Shown here: piece after piece, positions 1 to 6,665 of the stretch
Numbering within the stretch: the first letter of the stretch is position 1
Layout of the letters: each line of letters starts with the position of its first letter
NCBI GenBank assembly: GCA_045531755.1
Contig: JAZSEP010000077.1
Coordinates: 1-25,131 of the forward strand
DNA length: 25,131 nt
Direction: 5' to 3'
Source: UBA11540 sp045531755
Lineage (GTDB): Bacteria > Bacillota > Clostridia > Oscillospirales > Ruminococcaceae
Notes under the pieces: model-generated
The model's database searches: none
The model's input: the letters and a program-made list of their open reading frames with translations, nothing else
Told to the model about the DNA's origin: nothing
Made by a program: the position numbers and the translations under genes

Positions 1-1319
1 CAGTCGGTACAGGTAAGATCGCAGGTGTTGCCGCAGGTATCGCAATCGGCGGGGGAGGTGCAGTTTTCTGGATGTGGGTTGCCGCTTTCTTCGGAATGAT
101 GACAAACTACGCGGAAAACGTACTCGGTATCTACTTCAGACGTAAAAACAGTGAAGGCGAATGGTCGGGCGGCGCAATGTACTACCTGCAGGACGGTATG
201 GGTAACTACTCCTACAAGGACGTTCACGGCGAAGCAACCCTCAAAAAGCCCGGTAAAATCCTCGCAGTTTTGTTCTGTATCTTCACAATGCTCGCTTCCT
301 TTGGTATCGGAAGTATGGGTCAGGTAAACAAAATCGTTGCAAACGTCGCGGCAGCCTTTGACGTAAGGGCGCTCTCAAGCATCACCGTGTTTGAGGGAGT
401 TTCTCTCTATAACGTTCTTATCGGCGTGTTAATTATGATTCTCACAGCCGTCATCACACTCGGCGGTGTTAAGAGAATTGCAAACGTTGCAGAAAAAATC
501 GTTCCCTTTATGGTCGTCTTGTTCGTTGCAGGAAGCCTTGTTATCATCGGCATCAACTATCAGGCAATCATCCCTGCGTTCAAGGCAATCTTCGTTAACG
601 CATTCGCACCCGAAGCTTTTGTCGGCGGCGGAATCGGCGGTGTCATCGTAGCTATGACAAACGGCTTCAAGCGCGGTGTCTTCTCCAACGAGGCAGGACT
701 CGGTTCCTCCGTTATGGTACACTCCAACTCCAGCGTCAAGGAACCCGTTAAGCAGGGTATGTGGGGTATCTTCGAGGTATTTGCAGATACAATGGTAGTT
801 TGCACAATGACAGCTCTTGTAGTTCTCACCTCCGGCGGTCTCAACGGCGGCGTGTTCAACGCAAAGACAGGCGAAATTGCCGCAGGCTTCACCGATGCAA
901 CCCTCGTAGGCGGCGCATTCAACGAAGTATTCAGCTGGGGCGATATCGGTAGTAAGTTCGTGGCTATCGCAATGTTCCTCTTCGCGTTCACAACGGTTCT
1001 CGGCTGGTCGCACTACGGCTCTAAGGCTTGGGAATACCTCTTCGGCGCAAAGACAACCTATATCTTTAGAACCATCCACGTTATCACCGTTATCTTCGGT
1101 GCGGTTCTCACCTCTTCTCTGGCTTGGGACATCTCCGACACCTTCAACGGTCTTATGATGATTCCCAACCTCATCGGCGTACTCTTTATGATTCCGCTTG
1201 TTGTCAAGATTACAAAGAACTTCGTTGACAGAAAGGTCAAAAAGAAGGACGTAGCTCCTATTATTTCCTACGATTCTGATATCGAGGCAGAAGCAGTAGC
1301 TACCCTCGACCAAGACTGA
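1..1319 (+). CDS. AGCS family sodium:alanine/glycine symporter, 3' part
   Basis: Integral membrane carrier predicted to import alanine or glycine with Na+ (amino acid:cation symporter family, AlsT/DagA/AgcS-like). The 5' end lies outside the window. The reading frame is open from base 3, and the residues before the first internal Met (base 72), such as GKIAGVAAGIAIGGGGAVFWMW, continue the family's N-terminal half, so Met at 72 is not the start. Visible family signatures are the FFGMMTNYAENVLG segment, GVKRIANVAEKIVPFM, and RGVFSNEAGLGS followed by KQGMWGIFEVFADT, which matches the conserved SNEAGLG and QG(L/M)WG(M/I)FEVF blocks. Multiple hydrophobic helices follow and the protein ends in a charged cytoplasmic tail with an acidic end. 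It finishes at a TGA just before a strong hairpin. The family call is secure; the exact substrate (Ala, Gly or Gln) is not visible from sequence. Confidence 0.93.
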   Translation, partial: VGTGKIAGVAAGIAIGGGGAVFWMWVAAFFGMMTNYAENVLGIYFRRKNSEGEWSGGAMYYLQDGMGNYSYKDVHGEATLKKPGKILAVLFCIFTMLASFGIGSMGQVNKIVANVAAAFDVRALSSITVFEGVSLYNVLIGVLIMILTAVITLGGVKRIANVAEKIVPFMVVLFVAGSLVIIGINYQAIIPAFKAIFVNAFAPEAFVGGGIGGVIVAMTNGFKRGVFSNEAGLGSSVMVHSNSSVKEPVKQGMWGIFEVFADTMVVCTMTALVVLTSGGLNGGVFNAKTGEIAAGFTDATLVGGAFNEVFSWGDIGSKFVAIAMFLFAFTTVLGWSHYGSKAWEYLFGAKTTYIFRTIHVITVIFGAVLTSSLAWDISDTFNGLMMIPNLIGVLFMIPLVVKITKNFVDRKVKKKDVAPIISYDSDIEAEAVATLDQD

Positions 1320-1355
1320 TTTTTGATTGTCATCTCATAGTTTGGGTACATAATA

Positions 1356-1398
1356 AAATATCAAAGCCTCCTGCTGACTGCGGGAGGCTTTGATATTT
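1356..1398. terminator. Bidirectional rho-independent terminator
   Basis: A perfect 16-bp stem (1356-1371 with 1383-1398; core CAAAGCCTCC/GGAGGCTTTG) with an 11-base loop. A-rich and T-rich flanks provide a U-tract in both directions. It sits between the convergent symporter gene and the membrane-protein operon and abuts the latter's stop codon, so it probably serves both. Confidence 0.9.
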
Positions 1399-2202
1399 CT
1401 ATTTTTGCTTTTTCAGTCTTTCTTTTGCTTGCTCGACGGTTTCACCGTCGCGTGTCAGATAACGGTCTACGAATTTGTCCTCAATTTTCGTGTAGCCCTC
1501 GAGCACGCCGTGTTCAATCTTTTTATAGCCGTCAACTACACCCTTTTCAATCTTCTTGTATCCGTCGGCAACGCCCTCCGCCATCTTTTCTGTGGCGTTT
1601 GCAATCTTTGATTTTGCCATATCTACCTTTCTGCCTCCGATAAGATTTATTCCGAGCACAAGCACTGAAATACATACGCCCGTGCCGGTCAGAACGTTAA
1701 ACAGGAAAATGTCCCCCTCGCTCATACCCTCGAAGGTTACAAGCATCGACCTCTGCAGAGAAAAAACCGAAACGAGCGCATCTGCAAACGAGATGTTTCG
1801 CAGCGTTTTGAATGCAGGGGAGGAGTATTTTTTTGACTTGACGAGATTGATAATCCCAAGCACAACCTTCGTAAAGGTATATAGCGCGATGGTAATCATG
1901 ACAATCTCGTGATGCTTCACCCCTCGGTTGTCGGTCAGCGAGAGAATAACGGTGCCGACAAGACAAACCGACAGGAAGAGAAAGCAAAATCCTGTGAATT
2001 TCTTTGCAAAAATTTCGGTTTCGCTCCTTCGCTTTATCTGCAAAACGGCAAACCGCATAACCCCCAAAACCGCATAGTAAGCGCTCAACGTTATAAACCA
2101 CCACGAATGAGATACAAAACCGAGAACACAGTTGTATACCGCATAGGTCAGGTTAAAAACAAGGCTCAACAGCGTCATTGAGGTCAGCTTCAGTCTTTTC
2201 AT
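1399..2202 (-). CDS. Polytopic membrane protein with 11-residue repeat tail, function unknown
   Basis: 267 aa, family not recognised. The first ~190 residues contain about five to six hydrophobic helices (near residues 11-30, 33-55, 70-90, 98-120, 138-155 and 165-188), so the protein should sit in the cytoplasmic membrane. The C-terminal ~70 residues are charged and repetitive: four tandem 11-residue units (209-252), the first three of the form xGVxxGYxKIE and the fourth degenerate. This predicts an amphipathic helical cytoplasmic tail. The start ATG overlaps the stop of the upstream 122-aa gene by four bases (ATGA), so the two are translationally coupled in one operon. The operon is divergent from a TetR-type regulator, which is the likely controller. 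No catalytic motif was found. Confidence 0.85.
   Translation of the reverse strand: MKRLKLTSMTLLSLVFNLTYAVYNCVLGFVSHSWWFITLSAYYAVLGVMRFAVLQIKRRSETEIFAKKFTGFCFLFLSVCLVGTVILSLTDNRGVKHHEIVMITIALYTFTKVVLGIINLVKSKKYSSPAFKTLRNISFADALVSVFSLQRSMLVTFEGMSEGDIFLFNVLTGTGVCISVLVLGINLIGGRKVDMAKSKIANATEKMAEGVADGYKKIEKGVVDGYKKIEHGVLEGYTKIEDKFVDRYLTRDGETVEQAKERLKKQK
1447..1578 (-). repeat. Four tandem 33-bp (11-residue) units in the membrane protein tail
   Basis: Codons 209-252 of the 267-aa membrane protein encode EGVADGYKKIE, KGVVDGYKKIE, HGVLEGYTKIE and a divergent DKFVDRYLTRD. An 11-residue period is typical of amphipathic helices that lie on a membrane or form right-handed coiled coils. Confidence 0.75.
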
Positions 2203-2567
2203 TTTATTCCGCGAACTATCGGGATGAGCGACAGAAGAGCCACAATTCCCGCAAGGCCGACAAGTACACCGACAACGAAGCTATCCCAGAGCATACACAA
2301 GCACATACCGACGCCCAACAAAAGCGCGCCGACGATTGCAAATAAAACGGTCAGAACTGTCTTGCCGTTAAATTTGAGCGGGCCCTTGTTTTCCATCCTG
2401 CGCCATACGAACACCGTGATAAGTCCCAAAACAAGACCTACCGCACCGAAGATGACGCCCTCTGTGAAAAGATTCCACTCGGGAAGAAGCGCCATGCACA
2501 TTCCAAGCGCGAACAGCACTCCGCTGACAGTACCTAAAATCATTGCGACAAAACTACTCTTTTTCAT
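2199..2567 (-). CDS. Small four-helix membrane protein, function unknown
   Basis: 122 aa with four hydrophobic segments (about residues 7-27, 33-54, 70-92 and 94-118) arranged as two similar halves. Both halves carry a GMCxxLLPEW/GMCLCMLWD-like stretch (MCMALLPEW near 23-31, MCLCMLWD near 87-94), which suggests an internal duplication of a two-helix unit. Similar small proteins occur in Clostridia, but I know no assigned function. It is the first gene of a two-gene operon; its TGA overlaps the ATG of the next gene. A sigma-A-like promoter lies about 50 bases upstream and is shared back to back with the TetR-type gene's promoter, so TetR control is plausible. Confidence 0.8.
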   Translation of the reverse strand: MKKSSFVAMILGTVSGVLFALGMCMALLPEWNLFTEGVIFGAVGLVLGLITVFVWRRMENKGPLKFNGKTVLTVLFAIVGALLLGVGMCLCMLWDSFVVGVLVGLAGIVALLSLIPIVRGIK

Positions 2568-2595
2568 AACTTTTCCCCTTTCAATAAAACAACAG

Positions 2596-2624
2596 TTGTC
2601 TTTTTAATACAATTGCAGTATAAT
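2596..2624 (+). promoter_or_regulatory. Promoter of the TetR-family regulator
   Basis: On the plus strand a -35 TTGTCT (2596-2601) and a perfect -10 TATAAT (2619-2624) are separated by 17 bases. The transcript should start near 2631, leaving a leader of about 100 bases that contains two copies of a short repeated dyad. Confidence 0.7.
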
Positions 2625-2645
2625 ATTTTCAGGGCGGTAAAACAA
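2617..2645 (-). promoter_or_regulatory. Promoter of the two-gene membrane operon
   Basis: On the minus strand a -35 TTGTTT (2645-2640) and -10 TATACT (2622-2617) are separated by 17 bases. Its -10 overlaps the -10 of the opposite promoter. The expected transcript start is near 2610. Confidence 0.65.
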
Positions 2646-2650
2646 TCATC

Positions 2651-2717
2651 AAAGCCCCGACAAGTGTTGGAATAAAGGCAAAGCCACCCGACAAATCTGT
2701 GGCAGGTGTTGGAATAA
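2651..2717. repeat. Two-copy dyad repeat, candidate TetR operators
   Basis: Two copies share the order AAAGCC, CCGACAA, GTGTTGGAATAA. Copy one (2651-2675) is compact; copy two (2680-2717) has about a dozen extra bases between the last two blocks. In each, CCGACA and TGTTGG form a near-perfect inverted repeat (spacers of 2 and 13 bases). They lie downstream of the regulator's start and upstream of the divergent operon's -35, as autoregulatory operators would. They could instead be a dispersed intergenic repeat. Confidence 0.45.
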
Positions 2718-2729
2718 TAAGGAGAAGCT

Positions 2730-3248
2730 ATGAATACAAAGAACAACAAAAGGCGCAGAGAATCGGTAGAAAAGATAGAAAAAGCGTTTGTGCAGATGTT
2801 GCAGACGCAGGAGCTTTCAAAGATAACCGTTTCGGATATCTGCAAGATGACCGACCTCAACCGAAGTACGTTCTATGCAAATTTTCTGGACGTCTATGAC
2901 CTTGCCGACAAGATCCGCGAAACGTTGGAGCAGGAGTTTGGAAAGCTTTTTGCGGACTACGACTACTTCAACGAGCGCACGGGCGCATTGCGGATGTTCA
3001 AGCATATCAAGGAAAACCAGCTTTTCTACAACACCTACTTCAAGCTCTGCTATGACGAAAAGCACCTGATAAACGTCTATGACCCAAAAAGAGCCGAAAA
3101 GGAGCTCGGTGACGCAAACGTCAGGTATCACATCGAGTTTTTCAGAAACGGCTTCAATGCCATCGTAAAGCTCTGGCTCAAGGGCGGCTGCAAGGAGTCG
3201 CCCGAGGAGATGGCAGAGGTGCTGAAGAGGGAATATCGCGGAAGATGA
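2730..3248 (+). CDS. TetR/AcrR-family transcriptional regulator
   Basis: 172 aa. Residues ~10-57 form the TetR N-terminal DNA-binding domain: an amphipathic helix 1 (ESVEKIEKAFVQMLQ), the turn ITVSDICKMTDLNRSTFYANF with the family's helix-turn-helix and STFYxxF signature, then the conserved xxxxDLADKI helix. The remainder is an all-helical ligand/dimer domain of the short type common in Firmicutes (TetR_C-like, seen next to transporters or membrane proteins). AAGGAG lies five bases before the ATG. It is transcribed divergently from two membrane-protein genes through overlapping promoters, with repeated dyads in its leader, so repression of itself and that operon is the simplest reading. The ligand is unknown. 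Confidence 0.9.
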   Translation: MNTKNNKRRRESVEKIEKAFVQMLQTQELSKITVSDICKMTDLNRSTFYANFLDVYDLADKIRETLEQEFGKLFADYDYFNERTGALRMFKHIKENQLFYNTYFKLCYDEKHLINVYDPKRAEKELGDANVRYHIEFFRNGFNAIVKLWLKGGCKESPEEMAEVLKREYRGR

Positions 3249-3270
3249 CCCATCTTTTGTCGAAGTAATA

Positions 3271-3299
3271 TTGACTTTGCCTGTAGAATGTGGTAAAAT
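3271..3299 (+). promoter_or_regulatory. Promoter of the SCIFF precursor gene
   Basis: TTGACT (3271-3276) and TAAAAT (3294-3299) separated by 17 bases, about 30 bases before the precursor's ATG. A close sigma-A match, consistent with strong expression of a RiPP precursor. Confidence 0.75.
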
Positions 3300-3329
3300 A
3301 AGTAAACATTAAATACGGAGGGTTCAACA

Positions 3330-3479
3330 ATGAAGCATATCGAAACAATCGAAACTCGTAACCTTTGTGAGAGCGCAAAGAACGGCGGATGCGGCGAGTG
3401 CCAGACTTCCTGCCAGTCTGCTTGCAAAACAAGCTGCGGTATTGCTAACCAGCAGTGCGAGAACACCGAGGAGAAATAA
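3330..3479 (+). CDS. scfA: Six-cysteine ranthipeptide precursor SCIFF
   Basis: A 49-aa peptide beginning MKHIET and carrying the invariant SCIFF core GGCGECQTSCQSACKTSC (residues 19-36) with a final Cys at 43. It is the ribosomal precursor modified by the adjacent radical-SAM enzyme, which in this family forms a thioether between a cysteine sulfur and a side-chain carbon (ranthipeptide). GGAGGG lies seven bases before the ATG. Two oddities: a seventh cysteine at position 13 in the leader, and Gly at position 37, immediately after the CKTSC block. The acceptor reported for characterised SCIFF peptides, from memory, is Thr37 paired with Cys32. The gene has its own promoter and is followed by a strong terminator before the maturase gene. 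Identification is firm; the in vivo role of SCIFF peptides is only partly understood. Confidence 0.95.
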   Translation: MKHIETIETRNLCESAKNGGCGECQTSCQSACKTSCGIANQQCENTEEK

Positions 3480-3490
3480 CTAAAACCTCG

Positions 3491-3520
3491 AAATGCCGCC
3501 TTATATGGCGGCATTTTTTA
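3491..3520 (+). terminator. Terminator/attenuator between scfA and scfB
   Basis: A 10-bp perfect stem AAATGCCGCC/GGCGGCATTT with a six-base loop (3501-3506), followed by T residues, 11 bases after the scfA stop. It should end most scfA transcripts and let only a fraction read into scfB. Confidence 0.88.
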
Positions 3521-3534
3521 TAGTAATTGCAGTA

Positions 3535-3581
3535 CGAAGCTGATAGGCTTCGACTTCCCTTAACCATTATGGGAGAAGGAG
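3535..3581 (+). promoter_or_regulatory. Hairpins at the scfB ribosome binding site
   Basis: A perfect 6-bp hairpin CGAAGC/GCTTCG (3535-3540 with 3547-3552, six-base loop) is followed by a weaker bulged pairing of CTTCCC (3554-3559) with GGGAGAAG (3571-3578). The second includes part of the GAAGGAG Shine-Dalgarno sequence. This may lower translation of the maturase; no distinct promoter was found here. Confidence 0.4.
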
Positions 3582-3587
3582 CGTTTT

Positions 3588-4961
3588 ATGATACACCAAT
3601 ATAAATTGGGCGGCTATAATATCGTGCTTGACGTCTGTTCGGGCTCGGTTCACGTTGTGGACGAGGTCGCCTATGATATTATCGAAATTTTTGAAAAAGC
3701 AGACCGCGACAGCGTGATAAACGAGATTTCCGCGCGCTACACCGAGATTGAAAAATCCGAAATCGAGGAATGCTACGAGCAGATTGAAGAGTTGAAAAAC
3801 AGAGGGAAGCTCTTTGCGCCCGATACCTTTGAGGGTATGGCAGGAAAGCTTAAAGAGAAGACGGCAGGCGTTGTAAAGGCGCTTTGTATTCATATCGCCC
3901 ACACCTGCAACCTCAACTGCTCCTACTGCTTTGCAAGTCAGGGCAAATACCACGGCGACCGCGCAATGATGAGCTTTGAGGTCGGAAAAAGAGCCTTTGA
4001 TTTTCTGATAGAAAATTCCGGAAACCGCCGAAACCTCGAGGTTGACTTCTTCGGCGGCGAACCGCTGATGAACTTCGACGTGGTCAAAAGGCTGGTCGAA
4101 TATGCAAGAAGCATCGAGAAACAGCACAACAAAAACTTTAGGTTCACCCTCACCACCAACGGAATGCTCATCGACGACGACGTAATCGACTTTGCAAACC
4201 GCGAGATGAGTAACGTCGTGCTTTCCCTCGACGGACGAAAGGAAGTCCACGATAGATATAGGGTTGACTATGCAGGCAACGGAAGCTGGGAAAAAATCGT
4301 CCCGAAGTTCCAAAAGCTTGTAAAAGCGCGCGAGGGCAAAAACTACTATATGCGCGGCACCTTCACCCACCAGAACCCCGACTTTTTAGAGGATATAAAG
4401 ACGATGCTCGACCTCGGCTTCAATGAGCTTAGTATGGAACCCGTCGTCTGTGCAAAGGGCGACGAATCGGAGCTCACCGCCGAGGATATGGAGATTGTCA
4501 AAAAGCAGTACGAAGACCTCGCAGAGCTTATGCTCCAAAAGGACAAGGAGGGCAAGCCCTTCACCTTCTACCACTATATGATTGACCTCACGGGCGGTCC
4601 CTGCATCTATAAACGTATCTCGGGCTGCGGCTCGGGAACGGAGTATATGGCGGTTACCCCTTGGGGCGACCTCTATCCCTGCCACCAGTTTGTCGGCGAG
4701 GAAAAGTTCAAATTGGGCGATATATGGCAGGGCGTGACGAACAAGGAAATTCAAGGCGAATTTGCCGCTTGTAACGTCTATGCAAGAAAAGAATGCCGCG
4801 ACTGCTGGGCAAGACTCTATTGCTCGGGCGGTTGCGCCGCAAACGCCTACCACGCGACAGGCTCCGTCAAGGGCATCTACGAAAACGGCTGTGAGCTGTT
4901 CAGAAAGCGTATGGAATGTGCAATAATGGTTGCAATCGCAAGACAGCTAAAGGGAGAATAA
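3588..4961 (+). CDS. scfB: SCIFF maturase, thioether-forming radical SAM/SPASM enzyme
   Basis: 457 aa. Residues ~1-80 resemble a PqqD-like RiPP recognition element that would hold the precursor leader. The radical SAM core carries CNLNCSYC (C107, C111, C114) for the [4Fe-4S]/SAM cluster, FFGGEP (154-159) for SAM binding and TLTTNG (188-192). The C-terminal SPASM-type region has cysteines at 339, 347, 365, 395, 403, 406, 412, 416 and 435, including CRDCW and CSGGC, enough for two auxiliary clusters. Length and motif order match CteB-type enzymes that install Cys-to-side-chain thioethers in SCIFF peptides. AAGGAG sits six bases before the ATG. The gene follows scfA, separated by a terminator, and is one base from the next gene, with which it is surely co-transcribed. 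Oxygen sensitivity implies an anaerobic host. Confidence 0.95.
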   Translation: MIHQYKLGGYNIVLDVCSGSVHVVDEVAYDIIEIFEKADRDSVINEISARYTEIEKSEIEECYEQIEELKNRGKLFAPDTFEGMAGKLKEKTAGVVKALCIHIAHTCNLNCSYCFASQGKYHGDRAMMSFEVGKRAFDFLIENSGNRRNLEVDFFGGEPLMNFDVVKRLVEYARSIEKQHNKNFRFTLTTNGMLIDDDVIDFANREMSNVVLSLDGRKEVHDRYRVDYAGNGSWEKIVPKFQKLVKAREGKNYYMRGTFTHQNPDFLEDIKTMLDLGFNELSMEPVVCAKGDESELTAEDMEIVKKQYEDLAELMLQKDKEGKPFTFYHYMIDLTGGPCIYKRISGCGSGTEYMAVTPWGDLYPCHQFVGEEKFKLGDIWQGVTNKEIQGEFAACNVYARKECRDCWARLYCSGGCAANAYHATGSVKGIYENGCELFRKRMECAIMVAIARQLKGE

Positions 4962-4962
4962 A

Positions 4963-6285
4963 ATGCAGACACCGATATGTGATTTCGTGAAAAATTACAT
5001 AGAGAAAAACCCAATGCGCCTGCATATGCCGGGGCATAAGGGAGTGTCATATCTTGGTGCAGAACCCTTTGATATAACCGAAATCGACGGCGCAGACAGC
5101 CTCTACGAAGCAGGCGGAATAATAGCCGAAAGCGAGAAAAACGCAAGTGAGCTCTTTGGATGCGATACCTTCTATTCCACCGAAGGCTCGTCGCAATGTA
5201 TCCGCGCAATGTTGTTTCTGGCAGTTCAGAACGCCAAAAGACAGGGCAAAAAACCGCTCGTGCTTGCAGGCAGAAACGCGCACAAAACCTTCTTGAGCGC
5301 GGCGGCTCTCTGTGATATAGACGTAAGATGGCTGCTGCCCGAAAATCAGGAATCCTACCTTTCCTGCAAGATTGACGCGCCGACCCTCGACCGCGCGCTG
5401 TCAAGGCGAAACGTCACGGCAGTATACCTGACAAGCCCCGATTACCTGGGAAATATCCTTGATATAAAGGAACTTAGTGAAGTCTGTAAAAAGTACGACG
5501 CGCTTCTTCTCGTGGACAATGCCCACGGCGCATATCTGAAATTCACGACACCATCACAGCACCCGACAGACCTCGGAGCAGACCTCTGCTGTGATTCGGC
5601 GCACAAAACCCTGCCTGTTTTGACGGGTGGTGCATATCTGCACATTTCAAAAACCGCACCCGAGTGGATGCGCGACAGCGCAAAAAACGCGCTTGCGCTT
5701 TTCGGGTCAACAAGCCCGTCCTATCTCATACTGCAGTCGCTCGATATGGCAAACCGCTATCTTGCCGACGGCTACCGCGAAAAGCTTTCGGCTTTTTCGG
5801 ACAGGGTAAAAGCGCTCAAAACAAAGCTGATGCTGAAGGACTATATCCTCAGAGGAAACGAACCGCTGAAGCTCACGATAAAGACCAAGCCCTACGGCTA
5901 TACGGGCGAAGCGTTTGCAAAGCTCCTTTTGGAAAAGGGATTAGTCTGTGAGTTTTCCGATAAGGATTTCGCGGTTATGATGCTGACCCCCGAAACCGAC
6001 CTCGAAAAGCTTGAAACAGCGCTCTTGTCGGTGCAGAAAAAAAGCGCGATACTCACTCCGCCGCCGAAATTCCACCTGCCCGAGAGGGCAATGTCGATAC
6101 GCGAGGCAACCTTTTCACCGAGCGTCGAGGTGCCCACGGAAAAAGCGCTCGGCAGAATTTTGGGAACTGCAACGGTGGGCTGTCCGCCTGCAGTGCCGAT
6201 TGTCACCTGCGGCGAGAGGATAACCGCCGAAGCGATAGAGGCTTTTAAGTACTACGATATAAAAACCTGCACGATAGTGAAATAA
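4963..6285 (+). CDS. Orn/Lys/Arg decarboxylase-like PLP enzyme
   Basis: 440 aa, fold type I PLP enzyme of the ornithine/lysine/arginine decarboxylase major-domain family. Visible motifs are RLHMPGHKG (19-27), DITEIDGADSLYEA near the start, the phosphate-binding STEGSSQ (72-78), the cofactor Asp in VDNAHGAY (D185) and the Schiff-base lysine in DSAHKTLP (K215). It is slightly shorter than the ~470-490-residue Gram-positive members. Its C-terminal small domain (about 330-440) includes VGCPPAVPIVTCGERI, typical of the family's end. If active it would make a polyamine precursor (cadaverine, putrescine or agmatine); the substrate cannot be read from sequence. AGGGAG lies six bases before the ATG, and the ATG follows the scfB stop by one base, so it depends on the scfB transcript. 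Whether it shares function with the ranthipeptide is unknown. Confidence 0.88.
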   Translation: MQTPICDFVKNYIEKNPMRLHMPGHKGVSYLGAEPFDITEIDGADSLYEAGGIIAESEKNASELFGCDTFYSTEGSSQCIRAMLFLAVQNAKRQGKKPLVLAGRNAHKTFLSAAALCDIDVRWLLPENQESYLSCKIDAPTLDRALSRRNVTAVYLTSPDYLGNILDIKELSEVCKKYDALLLVDNAHGAYLKFTTPSQHPTDLGADLCCDSAHKTLPVLTGGAYLHISKTAPEWMRDSAKNALALFGSTSPSYLILQSLDMANRYLADGYREKLSAFSDRVKALKTKLMLKDYILRGNEPLKLTIKTKPYGYTGEAFAKLLLEKGLVCEFSDKDFAVMMLTPETDLEKLETALLSVQKKSAILTPPPKFHLPERAMSIREATFSPSVEVPTEKALGRILGTATVGCPPAVPIVTCGERITAEAIEAFKYYDIKTCTIVK

Positions 6286-6299
6286 TAAGAATGAAATAA

Positions 6300-6324
6300 A
6301 AAGGTCCGCCAACGGCGGACCTTT
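6300..6324. terminator. Bidirectional terminator
   Basis: An 11-bp perfect stem AAAGGTCCGCC/GGCGGACCTTT with a three-base loop (6311-6313), and A- and T-rich flanks on both sides. It lies between the PLP-enzyme gene (+) and the convergent Cys-rich gene (-), touching the latter's stop codon. Confidence 0.88.
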
Positions 6325-6554
6325 CAAATTTTTGTAAAACCACGAAAATATCCGCTATAACGAGGACACTTCTCCGTGTTGCAGTTAACACAATCACAGC
6401 TCTCTTCTTGAGGGAAACAACATAAAATATAATCACACTCATCACAGCAACATTCTATAACGTTTCCGTTTTCGTCAGTGTGTTCCCCGTTTCCAAAGCA
6501 GTCCTTTCCGAAATTCCCCGGCGTAAGAATAACACCCGTAATATCAAAAAGCAT
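6324..6554 (-). CDS. Small 11-cysteine protein, function unknown
   Basis: 76 aa with cysteines at 19, 35, 36, 37, 40, 45, 46, 53, 55, 58 and 63, arranged as CCCDEC, CC, and CDCxxC followed by C. There is no signal peptide or membrane helix, so a cytoplasmic metal-binding or Fe-S-like role is possible, but this is inference. I recall similar short Cys-rich hypotheticals with a TPGN-x-GKDC start in Clostridia, but no function. The ribosome binding site GAAGGGGG lies about eight bases before the ATG. Its promoter is embedded in a 34-bp perfect palindrome shared with the divergent XRE-type regulator. Base composition around this gene and its partner is more AT-rich than the flanks. Confidence 0.82.
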   Translation of the reverse strand: MLFDITGVILTPGNFGKDCFGNGEHTDENGNVIECCCDECDYILCCFPQEESCDCVNCNTEKCPRYSGYFRGFTKI

Positions 6555-6571
6555 AACAACAGCCCCCTTCG

Positions 6572-6605
6572 ATAGACTATTACATTATATAATGTAATAG
6601 TCTAT
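6572..6605. promoter_or_regulatory. Perfect 34-bp palindrome, candidate operator
   Basis: Every base from 6572 to 6605 pairs with its partner around a centre between 6588 and 6589; the half-site reads ATAGACTATTACATTAT. It lies between two divergent genes, one encoding a Cro/CI-type DNA-binding protein, and covers the -10 of the other. It lacks GC content and a U-tract, so an operator is more likely than a terminator. Confidence 0.7.
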
Positions 6606-6612
6606 ATGTAAA
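6584..6612 (-). promoter_or_regulatory. Promoter of the Cys-rich gene
   Basis: On the minus strand, -35 TTTACA (6612-6607), a 17-base spacer and -10 TATAAT (6589-6584). The spacer and -10 lie almost wholly inside the 34-bp palindrome, so anything bound there would block this promoter. No equally good promoter was found for the plus-strand regulator. Confidence 0.65.
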
Positions 6613-6665
6613 GAGGAAAAATAAGATACTATCTAATAAAAAAACAAGTTATGCAGAGGTATCTT

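Noticed and set aside
429..1313. 294-codon open frame antisense to the symporter
   Set aside because: Antisense to a clearly conserved gene, Cys/His/Asp-rich composition typical of a shadow frame, no recognisable domain.
2651..2717. Short direct repeats considered as a CRISPR array
   Set aside because: Only two copies with unequal internal spacing and no cas genes nearby.
2564..2860. 98-codon minus-strand open frame with repeated SNTC motifs
   Set aside because: It runs across the divergent promoters and the start of the TetR gene; the repeated motif is just translation of the duplicated intergenic dyad, and the frame has no family resemblance.
6572..6605. 34-bp palindrome considered as a terminator or an IS end
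   Set aside because: It lies between divergent genes, not after one, is AT-rich without a U-tract, and no transposase or target duplication is visible.
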